A stretch of 26,077 bases of DNA from Deltaproteobacteria bacterium (GCA_019308645.1 JAFDHR010000008.1:1-26077), one strand, 5' to 3'. Counted from the stretch's first letter, positions 13,264-22,473 are shown. The notes: generated from the letters alone by a model not told the origin. Program-made: numbers and translations.

Positions 13264-15585
13264 ATGGCGCTTCCTAAAACACAAGATACAAAAGAAAAAG
13301 CAAACAATGTAGAAGCTTTACAGAGGGAGCTTCAATTCAGTAAAAAACTAAATTTTATTACAAATGAGATAAATGCCTCTAAGGATATTGACGACATATT
13401 GATTAATTTGCGGGAAAGTATTCTATCTGTCTTTGATGCCGACCGCATAACTATATATGTAGTGGATGGTCCCAATAAGGAGATTGTATCGCGATTTAAA
13501 ACAGGTGAAGAACTAAATGATATCCGAGTTCCTCTTAATAATAAAAGCATTTCTGGTTATTGTGGTACATCAGGAAAAACACTCAATATCGTAAATGCCT
13601 ATGATAATAACGAATTGAAGAAGATAAATCCTGAATTGAGATTTGATAGGAGCTGGGATGAAAAAACGGGTTATAAAACGGCACAGCTGTTAGTCGCACC
13701 TATTAAGTTTAGTAAATATCTATTGGGTGTGGTTCAACTTATCAATAAGGTAGGTGGCAAACATTTTACACCGGAAGACCAGAAGTCTGCTGCTGAGATA
13801 GCTAAGGTTTTAGGGATTGCCTTTTACAACCACCAGCGGCTAAAGCAACAGACCAAAAAGACAAAATTTGATTATCTTATTACCAATAATATTATTAACC
13901 ACAAAGACCTGGAACAAGCAATGGCTCTGGCACGGAAGACAAAAAGTAGTGTAGAGACTGTTCTTATGAATGATTATCATGTTACGAAACAAGATATAGG
14001 AAAGTCTTTAGGTATGTTTTTTAACACACGGTTTATACCATATGATGAAAGAATGGTTATTCCTGGACAGTTGCTTAAAGGCCTTAGGCCAACGTACCTA
14101 AAAAATAACCTCTTTGTTCCAGTGGCACAATCTGACTCGAGGATAGTGATAGCAATGGAAAATCCGAATTATTTACCCGCCCAAGATGCAGTGAAAGGGC
14201 TTATTTTCGGTAAAGACTTTGAATTTTGTGTCTCGTTAAGGGAAGATATTATTAAGATGATTGACCATTTCTTTGATGTCAAGCGATCGAGTATTATGGG
14301 TGAATCAGGCGGAAGTATCGAAGAGATCCTCGGGCAATTAGATAGCGGTGAAGAGGCATTAGATGAAGAACTTGAAGGGGTTACTGAAGAAGACGGAGCC
14401 ATAGTACAATTAGTAAATAAGATGATTGTCGATGCCTATAATAGGGGAGCCTCTGATATCCATATAGAACCCAGGATAGGCAAAGCAGATGCCGTAATCA
14501 GGTTCAGGATTGATGGATTGTGCCAGTTATACCAGACTATACCGTATACATATAAGGCTGCTATGAGTTCACGGATAAAGATCATGAGTGCTCTTGATAT
14601 TGCGGAGCACCGTCTTCCTCAGGATGGCAAGATACCATTCAAAAAATATGCCCCGCTTGATATCGAATTAAGGGTAGCCACCATCCCGACTACAGGAGGA
14701 AATGAAGATGTTGTCATGAGGATACTGGCTGCAGGTGAACCTCTGCCATTGGATAAGATGGGTATGGACGAGAGAGATTATGACGAATTTCTTGCCATGA
14801 TAGAGAAGCCTTATGGCATTGTGCTTGTGGTAGGCCCCACTGGTAGTGGTAAAACTACCACACTCCATTCAGCTTTGCATTTTATTAACAAAATTGAGAC
14901 AAAGATCTGGACTGCAGAGGATCCAGTGGAAATCACACAGGAAGGCCTTCGCCAGGTTCAGATGCTGCCCAAGATAGGACTAAATTTTGCGTCTGCTATG
15001 AGGTCCTTCTTGCGGGCGGATCCAGATGTAATAATGGTTGGGGAAATGAGAGATGAAGAGACTGTTTCCACAGGAATTGAGGCATCTCTTACCGGTCACC
15101 TGGTTTTTTCAACCCTTCATACTAACAGCGCTCCTGAAACAATTACTCGATTGCTTGATATGGGAATGGATCCCTTTAATTTTTCCGATGCCCTTTTGGG
15201 TATTCTTGCACAGAGACTGGTAAGAACCTTGTGCAAAGATTGCAAAGCAGCTTACCATCCCTCTAAAGACGAGTTTGAATTATTAGTCAGGGCATATGGT
15301 GGTGATTTTGATGCCTTGAAAATCTCATACAGCAATGATCTAAAACTTTATAGGCCCAAAGGCTGCCAAAAATGTCAAAACACGGGTTATAGGGGGAGAA
15401 CAGCGCTTGTTGAAGTATTGGTTGGAACAAATAAAATGAAGTCCCTGATTCAAAATAAGGCTAACATGGAGGACATCAGGGAACAAGCCATAGCTGACGG
15501 AATGAGAACCTTGATGCAAGATGGGATCAGAAAGGTATTCCTTGGTCAAACCGATCTTATACAGGTAAGAAAGGTTTGTATGTAG
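13264..15585 (+). CDS. pilB: GspE/PilB-type assembly ATPase with N-terminal GAF domain
   Basis: About 773 residues. Order: GAF domain (about 25-190: LRESILSVFDADRITIYVV, VAPIKFSKYLLGVVQLINK), MshEN/T2SSE N-terminal domain (about 200-345), then the hexameric ATPase: Asp/His boxes around ASDIHIEP, Walker A GPTGSGKTTTLH (about 524), Walker B with DPDVIMVGEMRD (about 586), HLVFSTLHTN and a four-cysteine zinc site (CKDCK, CQKC). It powers type IV pilus or type II secretion assembly at the inner membrane; the two cannot be told apart because no pilC, pilT or pilin gene is nearby. A GAF domain on this ATPase suggests control by a small ligand. Start ATG 13264 has AGGTGA upstream; an in-frame GTG at 13255 overlaps that site. 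It converges on argC with 5 bp between stops. Confidence 0.92.
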   Translation: MALPKTQDTKEKANNVEALQRELQFSKKLNFITNEINASKDIDDILINLRESILSVFDADRITIYVVDGPNKEIVSRFKTGEELNDIRVPLNNKSISGYCGTSGKTLNIVNAYDNNELKKINPELRFDRSWDEKTGYKTAQLLVAPIKFSKYLLGVVQLINKVGGKHFTPEDQKSAAEIAKVLGIAFYNHQRLKQQTKKTKFDYLITNNIINHKDLEQAMALARKTKSSVETVLMNDYHVTKQDIGKSLGMFFNTRFIPYDERMVIPGQLLKGLRPTYLKNNLFVPVAQSDSRIVIAMENPNYLPAQDAVKGLIFGKDFEFCVSLREDIIKMIDHFFDVKRSSIMGESGGSIEEILGQLDSGEEALDEELEGVTEEDGAIVQLVNKMIVDAYNRGASDIHIEPRIGKADAVIRFRIDGLCQLYQTIPYTYKAAMSSRIKIMSALDIAEHRLPQDGKIPFKKYAPLDIELRVATIPTTGGNEDVVMRILAAGEPLPLDKMGMDERDYDEFLAMIEKPYGIVLVVGPTGSGKTTTLHSALHFINKIETKIWTAEDPVEITQEGLRQVQMLPKIGLNFASAMRSFLRADPDVIMVGEMRDEETVSTGIEASLTGHLVFSTLHTNSAPETITRLLDMGMDPFNFSDALLGILAQRLVRTLCKDCKAAYHPSKDEFELLVRAYGGDFDALKISYSNDLKLYRPKGCQKCQNTGYRGRTALVEVLVGTNKMKSLIQNKANMEDIREQAIADGMRTLMQDGIRKVFLGQTDLIQVRKVCM

Positions 15586-15590
15586 CATTA

Positions 15591-16658
15591 TTAAGGGAAA
15601 TTTCCGGGATGCATCAGACCAGTAGTTTCCTCTATGTGCATCATGATATTCATATTCTGCAAGGCATTACCTGCCTGACCCTTAACGAGATTATCAATCA
15701 CGCTGATTACGATCAATTTTCCTGTTCTTGAATCGATAGTAAGGGAGATATTGCAGAAGTTACTTCCCCTGACATCAGTGCTACTTAAAACCTCTCCATG
15801 GCTAAATATCCTGATAAATGGCTCCTTGCCATACATTGTCTCATAAGCCTCTCTCAAGTTTTCCATATTTGCATTAGCGGTAATAGTAGCATAAATAGTT
15901 GTGATAATCCCTCTACTCACTGGAATAACGTGCGGCGTGAATGTAACCTTGAGTTCTTTATCGGCTATGAGGGATAATTCTCTCTCGATTTCATATACAT
16001 GTTGATGGCCAGTTACCTTGTAGGCATTCATAGCCTCATATCGAGCAGGGAAATGAAATAAAGGGGAGGGGGTTTTCCCAGCCCCGGAAACACCGGTTTT
16101 TGCATCAAATATTATATCCTCGCACTCTATAAGACCGAATTTTAGTGCAGGCACGAGCCCAAGGATACAGCTAACTGCAAAACATCCTGGATTACCAATT
16201 AACTTAGAATTGGCTATTGTTTCTCTATGTAACTCGGGAAGGCCATAGGTAGTGGAGTGGAGAATATCTGGATTAGCATGCTCCTTTGGCTTTCCGATTC
16301 TGGAAGCATAAGAGGCATAGCTCTCTATATCATTAAAACGAAAGTCCCCACTATAATCAATTACTTTAACACCTTGATTTAACCACTTTGCTGCCTCTTT
16401 TTGACCAACTCCGTCAGGGGTAGCATAGAAGACGATATCAAAGTCATGTGGAGATTTAGGGTCGGCTGGATCAAAAACTGGGAGATCACAAAATCCTTTT
16501 AAATGAGGATAAAATGTACTGATGGGCTTACCGGTTTCTTGTTTTGCCATAAGAGCAGATATGGTAACAGAGGGATGATTTATTAGGAGTTCGATCAAAC
16601 CTACCCCACCATACCCTGTTGCCCCAATGAGCCCAACTTGTATCTTTTTTTTTGCCAT
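15591..16658 (-). CDS. argC: N-acetyl-gamma-glutamyl-phosphate reductase
   Basis: NADPH-dependent reduction of N-acetyl-glutamyl-phosphate to the semialdehyde in arginine biosynthesis. 355 residues. N-terminal Rossmann motif GLIGATGYGGVGLIELL (9-25), YSGDFRF, TTYGLPELHRE, and the active-site Cys159 in IGNPGCFAVS. The C-terminal HVIPVSRGIITTIYATI and VSVIDNLVKGQAGNA-like segments are present (here VISVIDNLVKGQAGNALQN). It starts 4 nt after the stop of the YchF-like gene, so the two are co-transcribed, though no strong ribosome binding site is seen. The rest of the arginine pathway is not in the window. Confidence 0.96.
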   Translation of the reverse strand: MAKKKIQVGLIGATGYGGVGLIELLINHPSVTISALMAKQETGKPISTFYPHLKGFCDLPVFDPADPKSPHDFDIVFYATPDGVGQKEAAKWLNQGVKVIDYSGDFRFNDIESYASYASRIGKPKEHANPDILHSTTYGLPELHRETIANSKLIGNPGCFAVSCILGLVPALKFGLIECEDIIFDAKTGVSGAGKTPSPLFHFPARYEAMNAYKVTGHQHVYEIERELSLIADKELKVTFTPHVIPVSRGIITTIYATITANANMENLREAYETMYGKEPFIRIFSHGEVLSSTDVRGSNFCNISLTIDSRTGKLIVISVIDNLVKGQAGNALQNMNIMMHIEETTGLMHPGNFP

Positions 16659-16662
16659 TGTC

Positions 16663-17715
16663 TTATACGTTAAATCGAAATTTGATTATGTCTCCGTCTT
16701 GGACCATATATTCTTTGCCCTCTAGTTTGACATGGCCATCCTTTTTTGCCTCGGAAAAATTGCCATATTTAGCCAATGTATCGTAAGGAAGAACCTCAGC
16801 CTTTATAAATCCCTTTTTCATATCTGAATGGATGAGGTCAGCAGCATCTATTGCTGACGTACCTTTGGTGATTGACCATGATCTTACCTCATTTTCCACA
16901 ATTGTAAAAAAGGAAATGAGGTCAGACGCAGCAAATGAGCGCTTGATAACCCTATCGAGGAGAGAAACTTCAATATTAAAGGCTGATAAAAATTCCTGCG
17001 CCTCCTCTTGCTCCATCTCTCCTATCTCCATCTCTAATTTACCCCGAACTACCATGAGCTCAACATTTTTAGGGATACGAGGCATTTTAGGTAGATCTTC
17101 ATCTTCGTCTGAGTTGTTTGAAATTACCAGCATGGGTTTTGCAGATAAAAAGGTAAAACCTCTTAAGAGTGGGGAATTAGCTATTTCGGAATTATCCCTC
17201 AATGGTTTATCTTCAGATAGCGAATCAATGCATTTCTTTAATAGAGAAGCTTCCTCGGCATTTATTCTTTTTCCTTTTTTTTCATCTAATTTTATCTTTT
17301 CCACCCTCTTTTCAGCCACGAAAAGATCACTTATTATCATTTCTGATTCCAGTTTGAAGAAATCTTCTTCAGGTGTGGGAGGAGGCCCTCCAAAAATCTG
17401 AAAATTTTTTATAACGTGAATCAATCCGTCGCCGACTCTCACTGCATTAAGGGTGACATCCTCTTTTTCTCTTACGGAATGACCGATATCTATTGTTTTT
17501 CCAGGCAGCAGATATTCTACGTGAGAATAGATGGTTTTTTTTGGCTTATAGGTCTTGCTAAGATAATCTACTCTTTCATCGGGTACATTAACGGTTGCAA
17601 TAAGCTGATCGCCTTTCTTGATCTTTTCTTGACTTATTGTTCCTCTCGCAGCAGTCAGGGCTTTAAAGATCGTAAATTTCCCTGATTGCGGCAGTCCAAT
17701 AAAACCTAATTTCAT
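16663..17715 (-). CDS. YchF/DUF933-like TGS-domain protein with degenerate GTPase motifs
   Basis: 350 residues. The overall plan is that of YchF/DUF933 proteins: N-terminal P-loop domain, a helical middle rich in Lys/Glu, and a C-terminal TGS-like domain (DTLAKYGNFSEAKKDGHVKL, YMVQDGDIIKFRFNV). The P-loop reads GLPQSGKFT (7-15): the Ser/Thr that coordinates magnesium after the Lys is Phe14. The position of the Asp in the G3 DxxG motif (about 69) is Leu (VEYLLPG). The specificity loop reads NNSDED near 200. Family members use ATP or GTP in ribosome-linked roles; here catalysis is doubtful, though nucleotide binding may remain. It is upstream of argC in the same operon. Confidence 0.85.
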   Translation of the reverse strand: MKLGFIGLPQSGKFTIFKALTAARGTISQEKIKKGDQLIATVNVPDERVDYLSKTYKPKKTIYSHVEYLLPGKTIDIGHSVREKEDVTLNAVRVGDGLIHVIKNFQIFGGPPPTPEEDFFKLESEMIISDLFVAEKRVEKIKLDEKKGKRINAEEASLLKKCIDSLSEDKPLRDNSEIANSPLLRGFTFLSAKPMLVISNNSDEDEDLPKMPRIPKNVELMVVRGKLEMEIGEMEQEEAQEFLSAFNIEVSLLDRVIKRSFAASDLISFFTIVENEVRSWSITKGTSAIDAADLIHSDMKKGFIKAEVLPYDTLAKYGNFSEAKKDGHVKLEGKEYMVQDGDIIKFRFNV

Positions 17716-17748
17716 TTTAATCGTCTAAAATTAAAAATTACATAATAG

Positions 17749-17857
17749 TTTAGCCACAAAGACACCAAGTCACCAAGATTATTATATAATTCTTTAAATA
17801 TCATTTTTAATAAGAGACATAATCATTTCTTCGTGCCTTTGAGACTTAGTGGCTGAA
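17749..17857. repeat. Imperfect long inverted repeat
   Basis: A 32-nt arm at 17749-17780 (core TAGCCACAAAGACACCAAG) pairs with 17826-17857 (core TCGTGCCTTTGAG ... TAGTGGCT) at about 23 of 32 positions, around a 45-nt AT-rich centre. Sequences of this CACAAAGACACCAAG type are familiar as dispersed intergenic repeats in anaerobe genomes. It fills the gap between ychF-like and ttcA-like genes. Confidence 0.6.
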
Positions 17858-17875
17858 CTTATACAAAATTACGTG

Positions 17876-18643
17876 TTATCCATTCACTGTTTTCCGATGG
17901 ATATCAAGCAACATAGAAGGATAACTGTCAGCGGTCAACAGTAAATTCTTCATTAATGCATGAAATATATTTCCTTTTATTTTTTTATTTGTTTTATAGA
18001 GATTTAGAAGCATGGACCTGATCTGCATCCTTTTTGATGATCTTGCTGTAGGGCAGCCATTATCTATCACAGGGAATCCCATCTCATCAGCATATCGTTT
18101 AATACTATTCTTATTTAACAGATAAAAGGGCCGTATAATGGTGAGTTTTCCTTTAAATAGCTCTTGTACAGGCTGGATTGTGTCTATTGATCCTGCGAAA
18201 AAGAGGTTTAAAAAAAATGTCTCTATGAGATCATCTTTTTGATGTCCAAATGCTACTTTATTGCATTTAAGTTCTGCCGCCTTTTCAAATATGGCTTTTC
18301 TTCTCAGGCGTGAGCAGAGAAAACATGGATTTTCCTTGTTTTCTTTTGCATGAGCACGTGGTCCAAAGCTGCTTTTAATAATACAATAATCAAAACCATT
18401 TACATTGAAAAAATCCTCCATCTTTTTCCCTGTATCCTGCCCAAAGCCTAATTCTACATGAACCGCTTTTATATCATACGTAATAGGAATTCTTGTTAAA
18501 CGATCTCTTAATAACCATAAAAGGGCTACACTATCCTGACCTCCTGAAACAGCAACCAATATCCTGTCTCCATCTCCTATCATTTGAAAACGAGAGACAG
18601 CTTTGCCCATAAATCGCTTCATTTCTTTAGCTGCATAGCTCAA
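17876..18643 (-). CDS. TtcA-like PP-loop ATPase (tRNA thiolation family)
   Basis: 255 residues. PP-loop SGGQDS (33-38) for ATP activation; ENPCFLCSRLRR gives Cys107 and Cys110, and NGCPTARSS gives Cys197. This CxxC plus distal Cys set binds the 4Fe-4S cluster in TtcA, which makes 2-thiocytidine at tRNA position 32. AFGHQKDDLIETFFLNLFF is also typical. Related PP-loop enzymes share the layout, so the exact thiolation target is uncertain. Start is TTG at 18643, overlapping the yggS stop by four bases (TTGA), so translation is coupled. It is the last gene of the diaphorase-yggS group. Confidence 0.85.
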   Translation of the reverse strand: MSYAAKEMKRFMGKAVSRFQMIGDGDRILVAVSGGQDSVALLWLLRDRLTRIPITYDIKAVHVELGFGQDTGKKMEDFFNVNGFDYCIIKSSFGPRAHAKENKENPCFLCSRLRRKAIFEKAAELKCNKVAFGHQKDDLIETFFLNLFFAGSIDTIQPVQELFKGKLTIIRPFYLLNKNSIKRYADEMGFPVIDNGCPTARSSKRMQIRSMLLNLYKTNKKIKGNIFHALMKNLLLTADSYPSMLLDIHRKTVNG

Positions 18644-19305
18644 TTATTGCTCCCTTCTCTCTCTCCAAATATCTTAGTCCCTATTCTTACCAAATTTGCT
18701 CCCTCTTCTATTGCAACCTCATAAGAATTTGTCATACCCATTGAAAGGTATTTCATTTCTACATTTGGTGGGTGAAGATCCTTGATTTGTTCGAATATCG
18801 CCCTTGTTTTTATAAAGTAAGGACGTGATTTTTCGGGGTCCCCGAATCTCGGTCCCATGGTCATCAATCCCATTATCTTTATATAATTAAGTGAGGAGAT
18901 GTCATTTATTAATAGTGTTACATCCTTTGGGGCTACCCCGGCTTTTTGATTTTCTTCACCACTATTAACCTCAATCAATATGGGCATTACTTTATTTCGT
19001 TTCTCGGACCATTTCTCTATCTCCTTAGCCAATCTAAGGGAGTCAACAGATTCGATCATATCAAAGATATCGATCACCTTTTTAACCTTATTCCTCTGTA
19101 AATGCCCAATGAAGTGCCATTCGGCCTTTTGTGTTACTTCATTAATTACACCTAACGCATCGTTGAGGTAATTTTCTCCTATGATCTTTATGCCTGCCTT
19201 GATTGCCTCAGATATTTCCTCAGCGTTTCTTGTTTTAGCAGCTGCAAGCAGGGTGACACCTTCTGGTAGCTCACTAAGCAAGCGATTGACATTTTCCTTT
19301 ATCAT
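18640..19305 (-). CDS. yggS: YggS-family pyridoxal-phosphate homeostasis protein
   Basis: 221 residues, close to the usual length. LLAAAKTRNAEEISEAIKAG has the PLP-binding Lys24; IGENYLNDA, WHFIGHLQRNKVKKV, ESVDSLRLA, EVNSGEENQKAGV, MGLMTMGP, YLSMGMTNSYEVAIEEGAN and VRIGTKIFGER are all family signatures. These proteins bind PLP without catalysing a known reaction and buffer vitamin B6. In a minus-strand run 23 nt after the hoxU-like gene and overlapping the TtcA-like gene. Confidence 0.95.
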   Translation of the reverse strand: MIKENVNRLLSELPEGVTLLAAAKTRNAEEISEAIKAGIKIIGENYLNDALGVINEVTQKAEWHFIGHLQRNKVKKVIDIFDMIESVDSLRLAKEIEKWSEKRNKVMPILIEVNSGEENQKAGVAPKDVTLLINDISSLNYIKIMGLMTMGPRFGDPEKSRPYFIKTRAIFEQIKDLHPPNVEMKYLSMGMTNSYEVAIEEGANLVRIGTKIFGEREGSNN

Positions 19306-19328
19306 CTTAAGACTCTCTCTGAATTATA

Positions 19329-19976
19329 TTATTGGCTATGATTATTTTTTATTATAAGGGCGGCAACAGGGCATATTTCTACACAAGCATAACATTCCTC
19401 GCAGGTGGCCCTGGCTTTATCCTCCTCACCAAAGAAGCTTATCACAGTATCAAATCCCTTTTTTGCAAAGCTTAACATAGGCTGACCATTTTTTTTCTTG
19501 CAAACAAAGACACATTTACCACACAAAACACATCTATCGGGAACATATTCTAAGAAAGGGTGTTTCTGCTCTACCTTTTCCTCTCTATCAAGCTGCTCAA
19601 GCCTCTTTAGTTTTAGCCCAAAGTGTAAAAACTTAGCAATCCTTTGCAGTTCACATTTTTTATTGGCAGGACAATTCTTGCAATCTACACTATGAATAGA
19701 TAGAAGAAGTTCAAAGGCAGTTCTCTGCAATTTTCTTACATGTTCTGTATTAGTACTGACCTCCATCCCTTCTTTGACCTTTACTGTACATGAGGTTATA
19801 GGCTGGTTATATCCCTCAATTTCAACAAAGCATAGCCTACATGAGCCTGGTGGATTATCCATCTCCTTTAGGTAGCATAGATTGGGGATATAAATATCGT
19901 TATCTAAGCATGCCTGAAGAACATTATTACCCTCTTCGGTTTCAATCTCTTTATTATCAACTAAAAGTTTTACCAT
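19329..19976 (-). CDS. hoxU: HoxU/NuoG-N-type iron-sulfur subunit of a diaphorase module
   Basis: 215 residues. Plant-type 2Fe-2S domain at the N-terminus (Cys in NLCYLKEM, GSCRLCFVEI, TSCTVKV), then the NuoG-type His-Cys cluster (HSVDCKNCPANKKCELQ, about 95-110), then two 4Fe-4S motifs (CVLCGKCVFVCK and CEECYACVEICP). The catalytic hydrogenase or molybdopterin domain of longer NuoG/HydA proteins is absent, so it is an electron-transfer subunit like HoxU. It lies 30 nt after nuoF. Together with the NuoF and NuoE proteins it makes a soluble NADH-linked unit. Confidence 0.88.
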   Translation of the reverse strand: MVKLLVDNKEIETEEGNNVLQACLDNDIYIPNLCYLKEMDNPPGSCRLCFVEIEGYNQPITSCTVKVKEGMEVSTNTEHVRKLQRTAFELLLSIHSVDCKNCPANKKCELQRIAKFLHFGLKLKRLEQLDREEKVEQKHPFLEYVPDRCVLCGKCVFVCKKKNGQPMLSFAKKGFDTVISFFGEEDKARATCEECYACVEICPVAALIIKNNHSQ

Positions 19977-20006
19977 GGATGTAAATTTTTCTTACGCTGT
20001 TGGTAG

Positions 20007-21947
20007 TTAGTTGTCTTTCTCCTCTTCCTTTGGGCGTTCAATTATAGGTGCAAGTTCCGGAGGAGAAACCTTTCTTACAGCATCATATTCTGGGGGACAG
20101 GATACCATGCATTCTCCACATTTAACACATAATGTTTGGTCAACTCCCTTCTTTCTATTGCTTGTTGTAAATATTGCCTCAGTAGGGCAGCTCCCCACAC
20201 AGGCATCACAGCCCCTGGCACATTTATCTAAATCAATATAATATGCTGTTAACTCCCTGCACATCATGGCAGGGCAGCGTTTTTCCTTGATATGTGCTTC
20301 GTACTCATCTCTGAAATACTTAATGGTTGTTAAAACTGGATTTGGGGCTGTTTTGCCTAATCCACAAAGAGAGCCTTCCTTTATGTCTATGCTCAGGGTC
20401 TCTAACAATTCGATATCACCCTCCCGACCTTCTCCTTTTGTGAGTCTATCTAAGATGTCAAGAAGGTGTTTGGTCCCTATTCTACAGAATGTACATTTTC
20501 CGCATGACTCCTTTTGGGTGAAATCAAGAAAATATCTGGCTACATCTACCATGCAGCTATCCTCATCCATAACCACCATACCGCCACTGCCCATCATTGC
20601 TCCTGCCTGCGTGAGGGAATCAAAGTCAATGGGTGTATCAAGAAAATCCTCTGGTAAACATCCCCCAGAAGGCCCGCCAATTTGCACTGCCTTAAATTTT
20701 TTTTGATCTGGTATACCACCACAGATATCAAAAATAAGTTCCTTTAGAGTTACACCCATTGGGATTTCCACTAAGCCAGCATGCACAATGTTTCCTACTA
20801 CAGAGAATATCGCAGTCCCAGGACTTTTATCTGTACCAATCCCTTTGAACCACTGAGCCCCGTTTTGTACTATAGCTGGTATGGATCCAAAAGTTTTAAC
20901 ATTATTTATTATTGTTGGCTTTCCCCACAAACCACTTTGGGCAGGGTAGGGTGGCCTTGTCTGAGGCATACCTCTTTCGCCCTGGATCGACTGTATAAGA
21001 GCTGTCTCCTCTCCACAGACAAAGGCCCCTGAACCCTGGAATATAGATATGTCCAAATTAAAGTCTGTGCCCAATATTCCCTTTCCTAACAGGCCGATAC
21101 CGTTTGCCTGCTCAATCGCCTTTTTAGTCATTTTCACTGCGAGAGGGTATTCTGCCCTGATATAAATAATTGCCTTTTTGGACCCCACTGCATACGCACT
21201 GATTGCAATACCTTCAATAATCTGATGGGGACTACTTTCAAGGATGGTCCTATCCATATAGGCACCAGGGTCTCCTTCGTCTGCATTACATATAACGGTT
21301 TTGCCTTCTTCACGGGAATCCCGGACAAATTGCCACTTTTTGCCGGTTGAAAAACCTGCCCCTCCTCTGCCTCTGAGGCCTGATTCTTTAACCTGATTAA
21401 TGATTTCCTGTGGTTCTACTGAAAGTGCCTTGACAAGGGCAGAATATCCACCCTTTGCTATGTATTGATAGATATCCTCCGGATTAATTAACCCACTGTT
21501 GGCCATAACTATTCTTTTTTCCTGATTGAATCGCGTGAATTCCATTACCGAAGGTATAAGGTCATTTTCTTCCATTGCCCCTAATATATGCTCAAAAACT
21601 GGGTCATCTTCTTCTACAAATGCCTTTACAAGCAGTCGCGCCTTTCCAGGTGTGACATCGTGGTAGAGGATAGGTGGAAACCCAGGTTTTTCGATGATAA
21701 CAAGAGGCTCGGCATAGCAGTGCCCTAAACAGCCTACAGGAATAATATGGGCATTGATTTTTCTCTCTGCGATGACTTCTTCAAATGCTGCCTTTACCTC
21801 TAATGCCCCTGATGCCAAGCCACATGTTGCCATACCAATAAGGATGTTTTGATTGTCTTCTCCCTTCATCTCTGTGAAGCGTCTTTCTGACTCCATCTTT
21901 ATGGGGGCAAATACCTCATTTAGTTTTTCTTTACTATTTTGATTCAC
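20007..21947 (-). CDS. nuoF: NuoF/HydB-type NADH-binding flavoprotein
   Basis: 646 residues. N-terminal thioredoxin-like 2Fe-2S domain (Cys42, Cys73, Cys77), then the FMN/NADH domain: GLRGRGGAGFSTGKKW (about 190-205), CNADEGDPGAYMDR, FVCGEETALIQSIQG. Next is the 4Fe-4S motif ESCGKCTFCRIGT (about 480), then a C-terminal two-cluster ferredoxin-like extension (CARGCDACVGSCP, CVKCGECMVSCP). This extended form is typical of bifurcating hydrogenases and related soluble NADH dehydrogenases, and not of complex I NuoF alone. It oxidises NADH and hands electrons to the HoxU-like partner or to ferredoxin. Start is GTG at 21947, inside the nuoE end (14-bp overlap), so the two are coupled. Confidence 0.93.
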   Translation of the reverse strand: MNQNSKEKLNEVFAPIKMESERRFTEMKGEDNQNILIGMATCGLASGALEVKAAFEEVIAERKINAHIIPVGCLGHCYAEPLVIIEKPGFPPILYHDVTPGKARLLVKAFVEEDDPVFEHILGAMEENDLIPSVMEFTRFNQEKRIVMANSGLINPEDIYQYIAKGGYSALVKALSVEPQEIINQVKESGLRGRGGAGFSTGKKWQFVRDSREEGKTVICNADEGDPGAYMDRTILESSPHQIIEGIAISAYAVGSKKAIIYIRAEYPLAVKMTKKAIEQANGIGLLGKGILGTDFNLDISIFQGSGAFVCGEETALIQSIQGERGMPQTRPPYPAQSGLWGKPTIINNVKTFGSIPAIVQNGAQWFKGIGTDKSPGTAIFSVVGNIVHAGLVEIPMGVTLKELIFDICGGIPDQKKFKAVQIGGPSGGCLPEDFLDTPIDFDSLTQAGAMMGSGGMVVMDEDSCMVDVARYFLDFTQKESCGKCTFCRIGTKHLLDILDRLTKGEGREGDIELLETLSIDIKEGSLCGLGKTAPNPVLTTIKYFRDEYEAHIKEKRCPAMMCRELTAYYIDLDKCARGCDACVGSCPTEAIFTTSNRKKGVDQTLCVKCGECMVSCPPEYDAVRKVSPPELAPIIERPKEEEKDN

Positions 21948-22473
21948 TTTTCTGCTTTTCTCTTTTTTCTCGTTCTTTTTCTATCTCAAAACCCATGATA
22001 AGTCCCTCTACCTTGCTTGGGGCCATATGCCCATAAACCGTTTCATCAATTATGGCAACGGGTGCCAAGGCACAGCAACCTACGCAGGCTACCCTGTCTA
22101 TACTAAATTCTCTGTCCGGCGTGGTTTCACCAGCCTTGATTTCAAGCTTGCGTTCAAAATTTTCTAAAATTATATCACCACCCCTAACGTGGCAGGCTGT
22201 TCCCAGGCACACCTTAATTTGGTGTTTACCTGGGGGATAAAATCTGAACTGATTGTAAAATGTTGCCACTCCATAAACGTCACAGCTGGACATTTTAAGG
22301 TGCTTGGCCACCATTTGTAAGGCCAAGGGAGAGAGGTACTGGTATTCTTCCTGAATCTTTTGTAAAATAGGTATAAGGTTACCTCTTCCTTTTTCAAAAG
22401 CTGTAAGGATTGAGACGATACCATTTAACATATCCTTTTCTTCATTTTCAGCTGCAACATTCATGGTTATCAT
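21934..22473 (-). CDS. nuoE: NuoE-type thioredoxin-like 2Fe-2S subunit
   Basis: 179 residues. The helical N-terminal part (NLIPILQKIQEEYQYLSPLA) and the 2Fe-2S ligands Cys89 and Cys94 in VCLGTACHVRGG and Cys130 and Cys134 in VACVGCCALAP are the NuoE pattern. It ends in a charged tail (EKEREKREKQKSESK). Start ATG 22473 has AAGGAT about 10 nt upstream; a second ATG lies three codons in. It begins the nuoE-nuoF-hoxU-yggS-ttcA run; rdgB lies 95 bp upstream in the same direction and may share the transcript. Confidence 0.94.
   Translation of the reverse strand: MITMNVAAENEEKDMLNGIVSILTAFEKGRGNLIPILQKIQEEYQYLSPLALQMVAKHLKMSSCDVYGVATFYNQFRFYPPGKHQIKVCLGTACHVRGGDIILENFERKLEIKAGETTPDREFSIDRVACVGCCALAPVAIIDETVYGHMAPSKVEGLIMGFEIEKEREKREKQKSESK

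Noticed and set aside
16832..17401. 189-codon plus-strand ORF
   Set aside because: It is fully antisense to the YchF-like gene, Ser-rich as expected from the reverse frame of a Lys/Glu-rich protein, and has no ribosome binding site of note.
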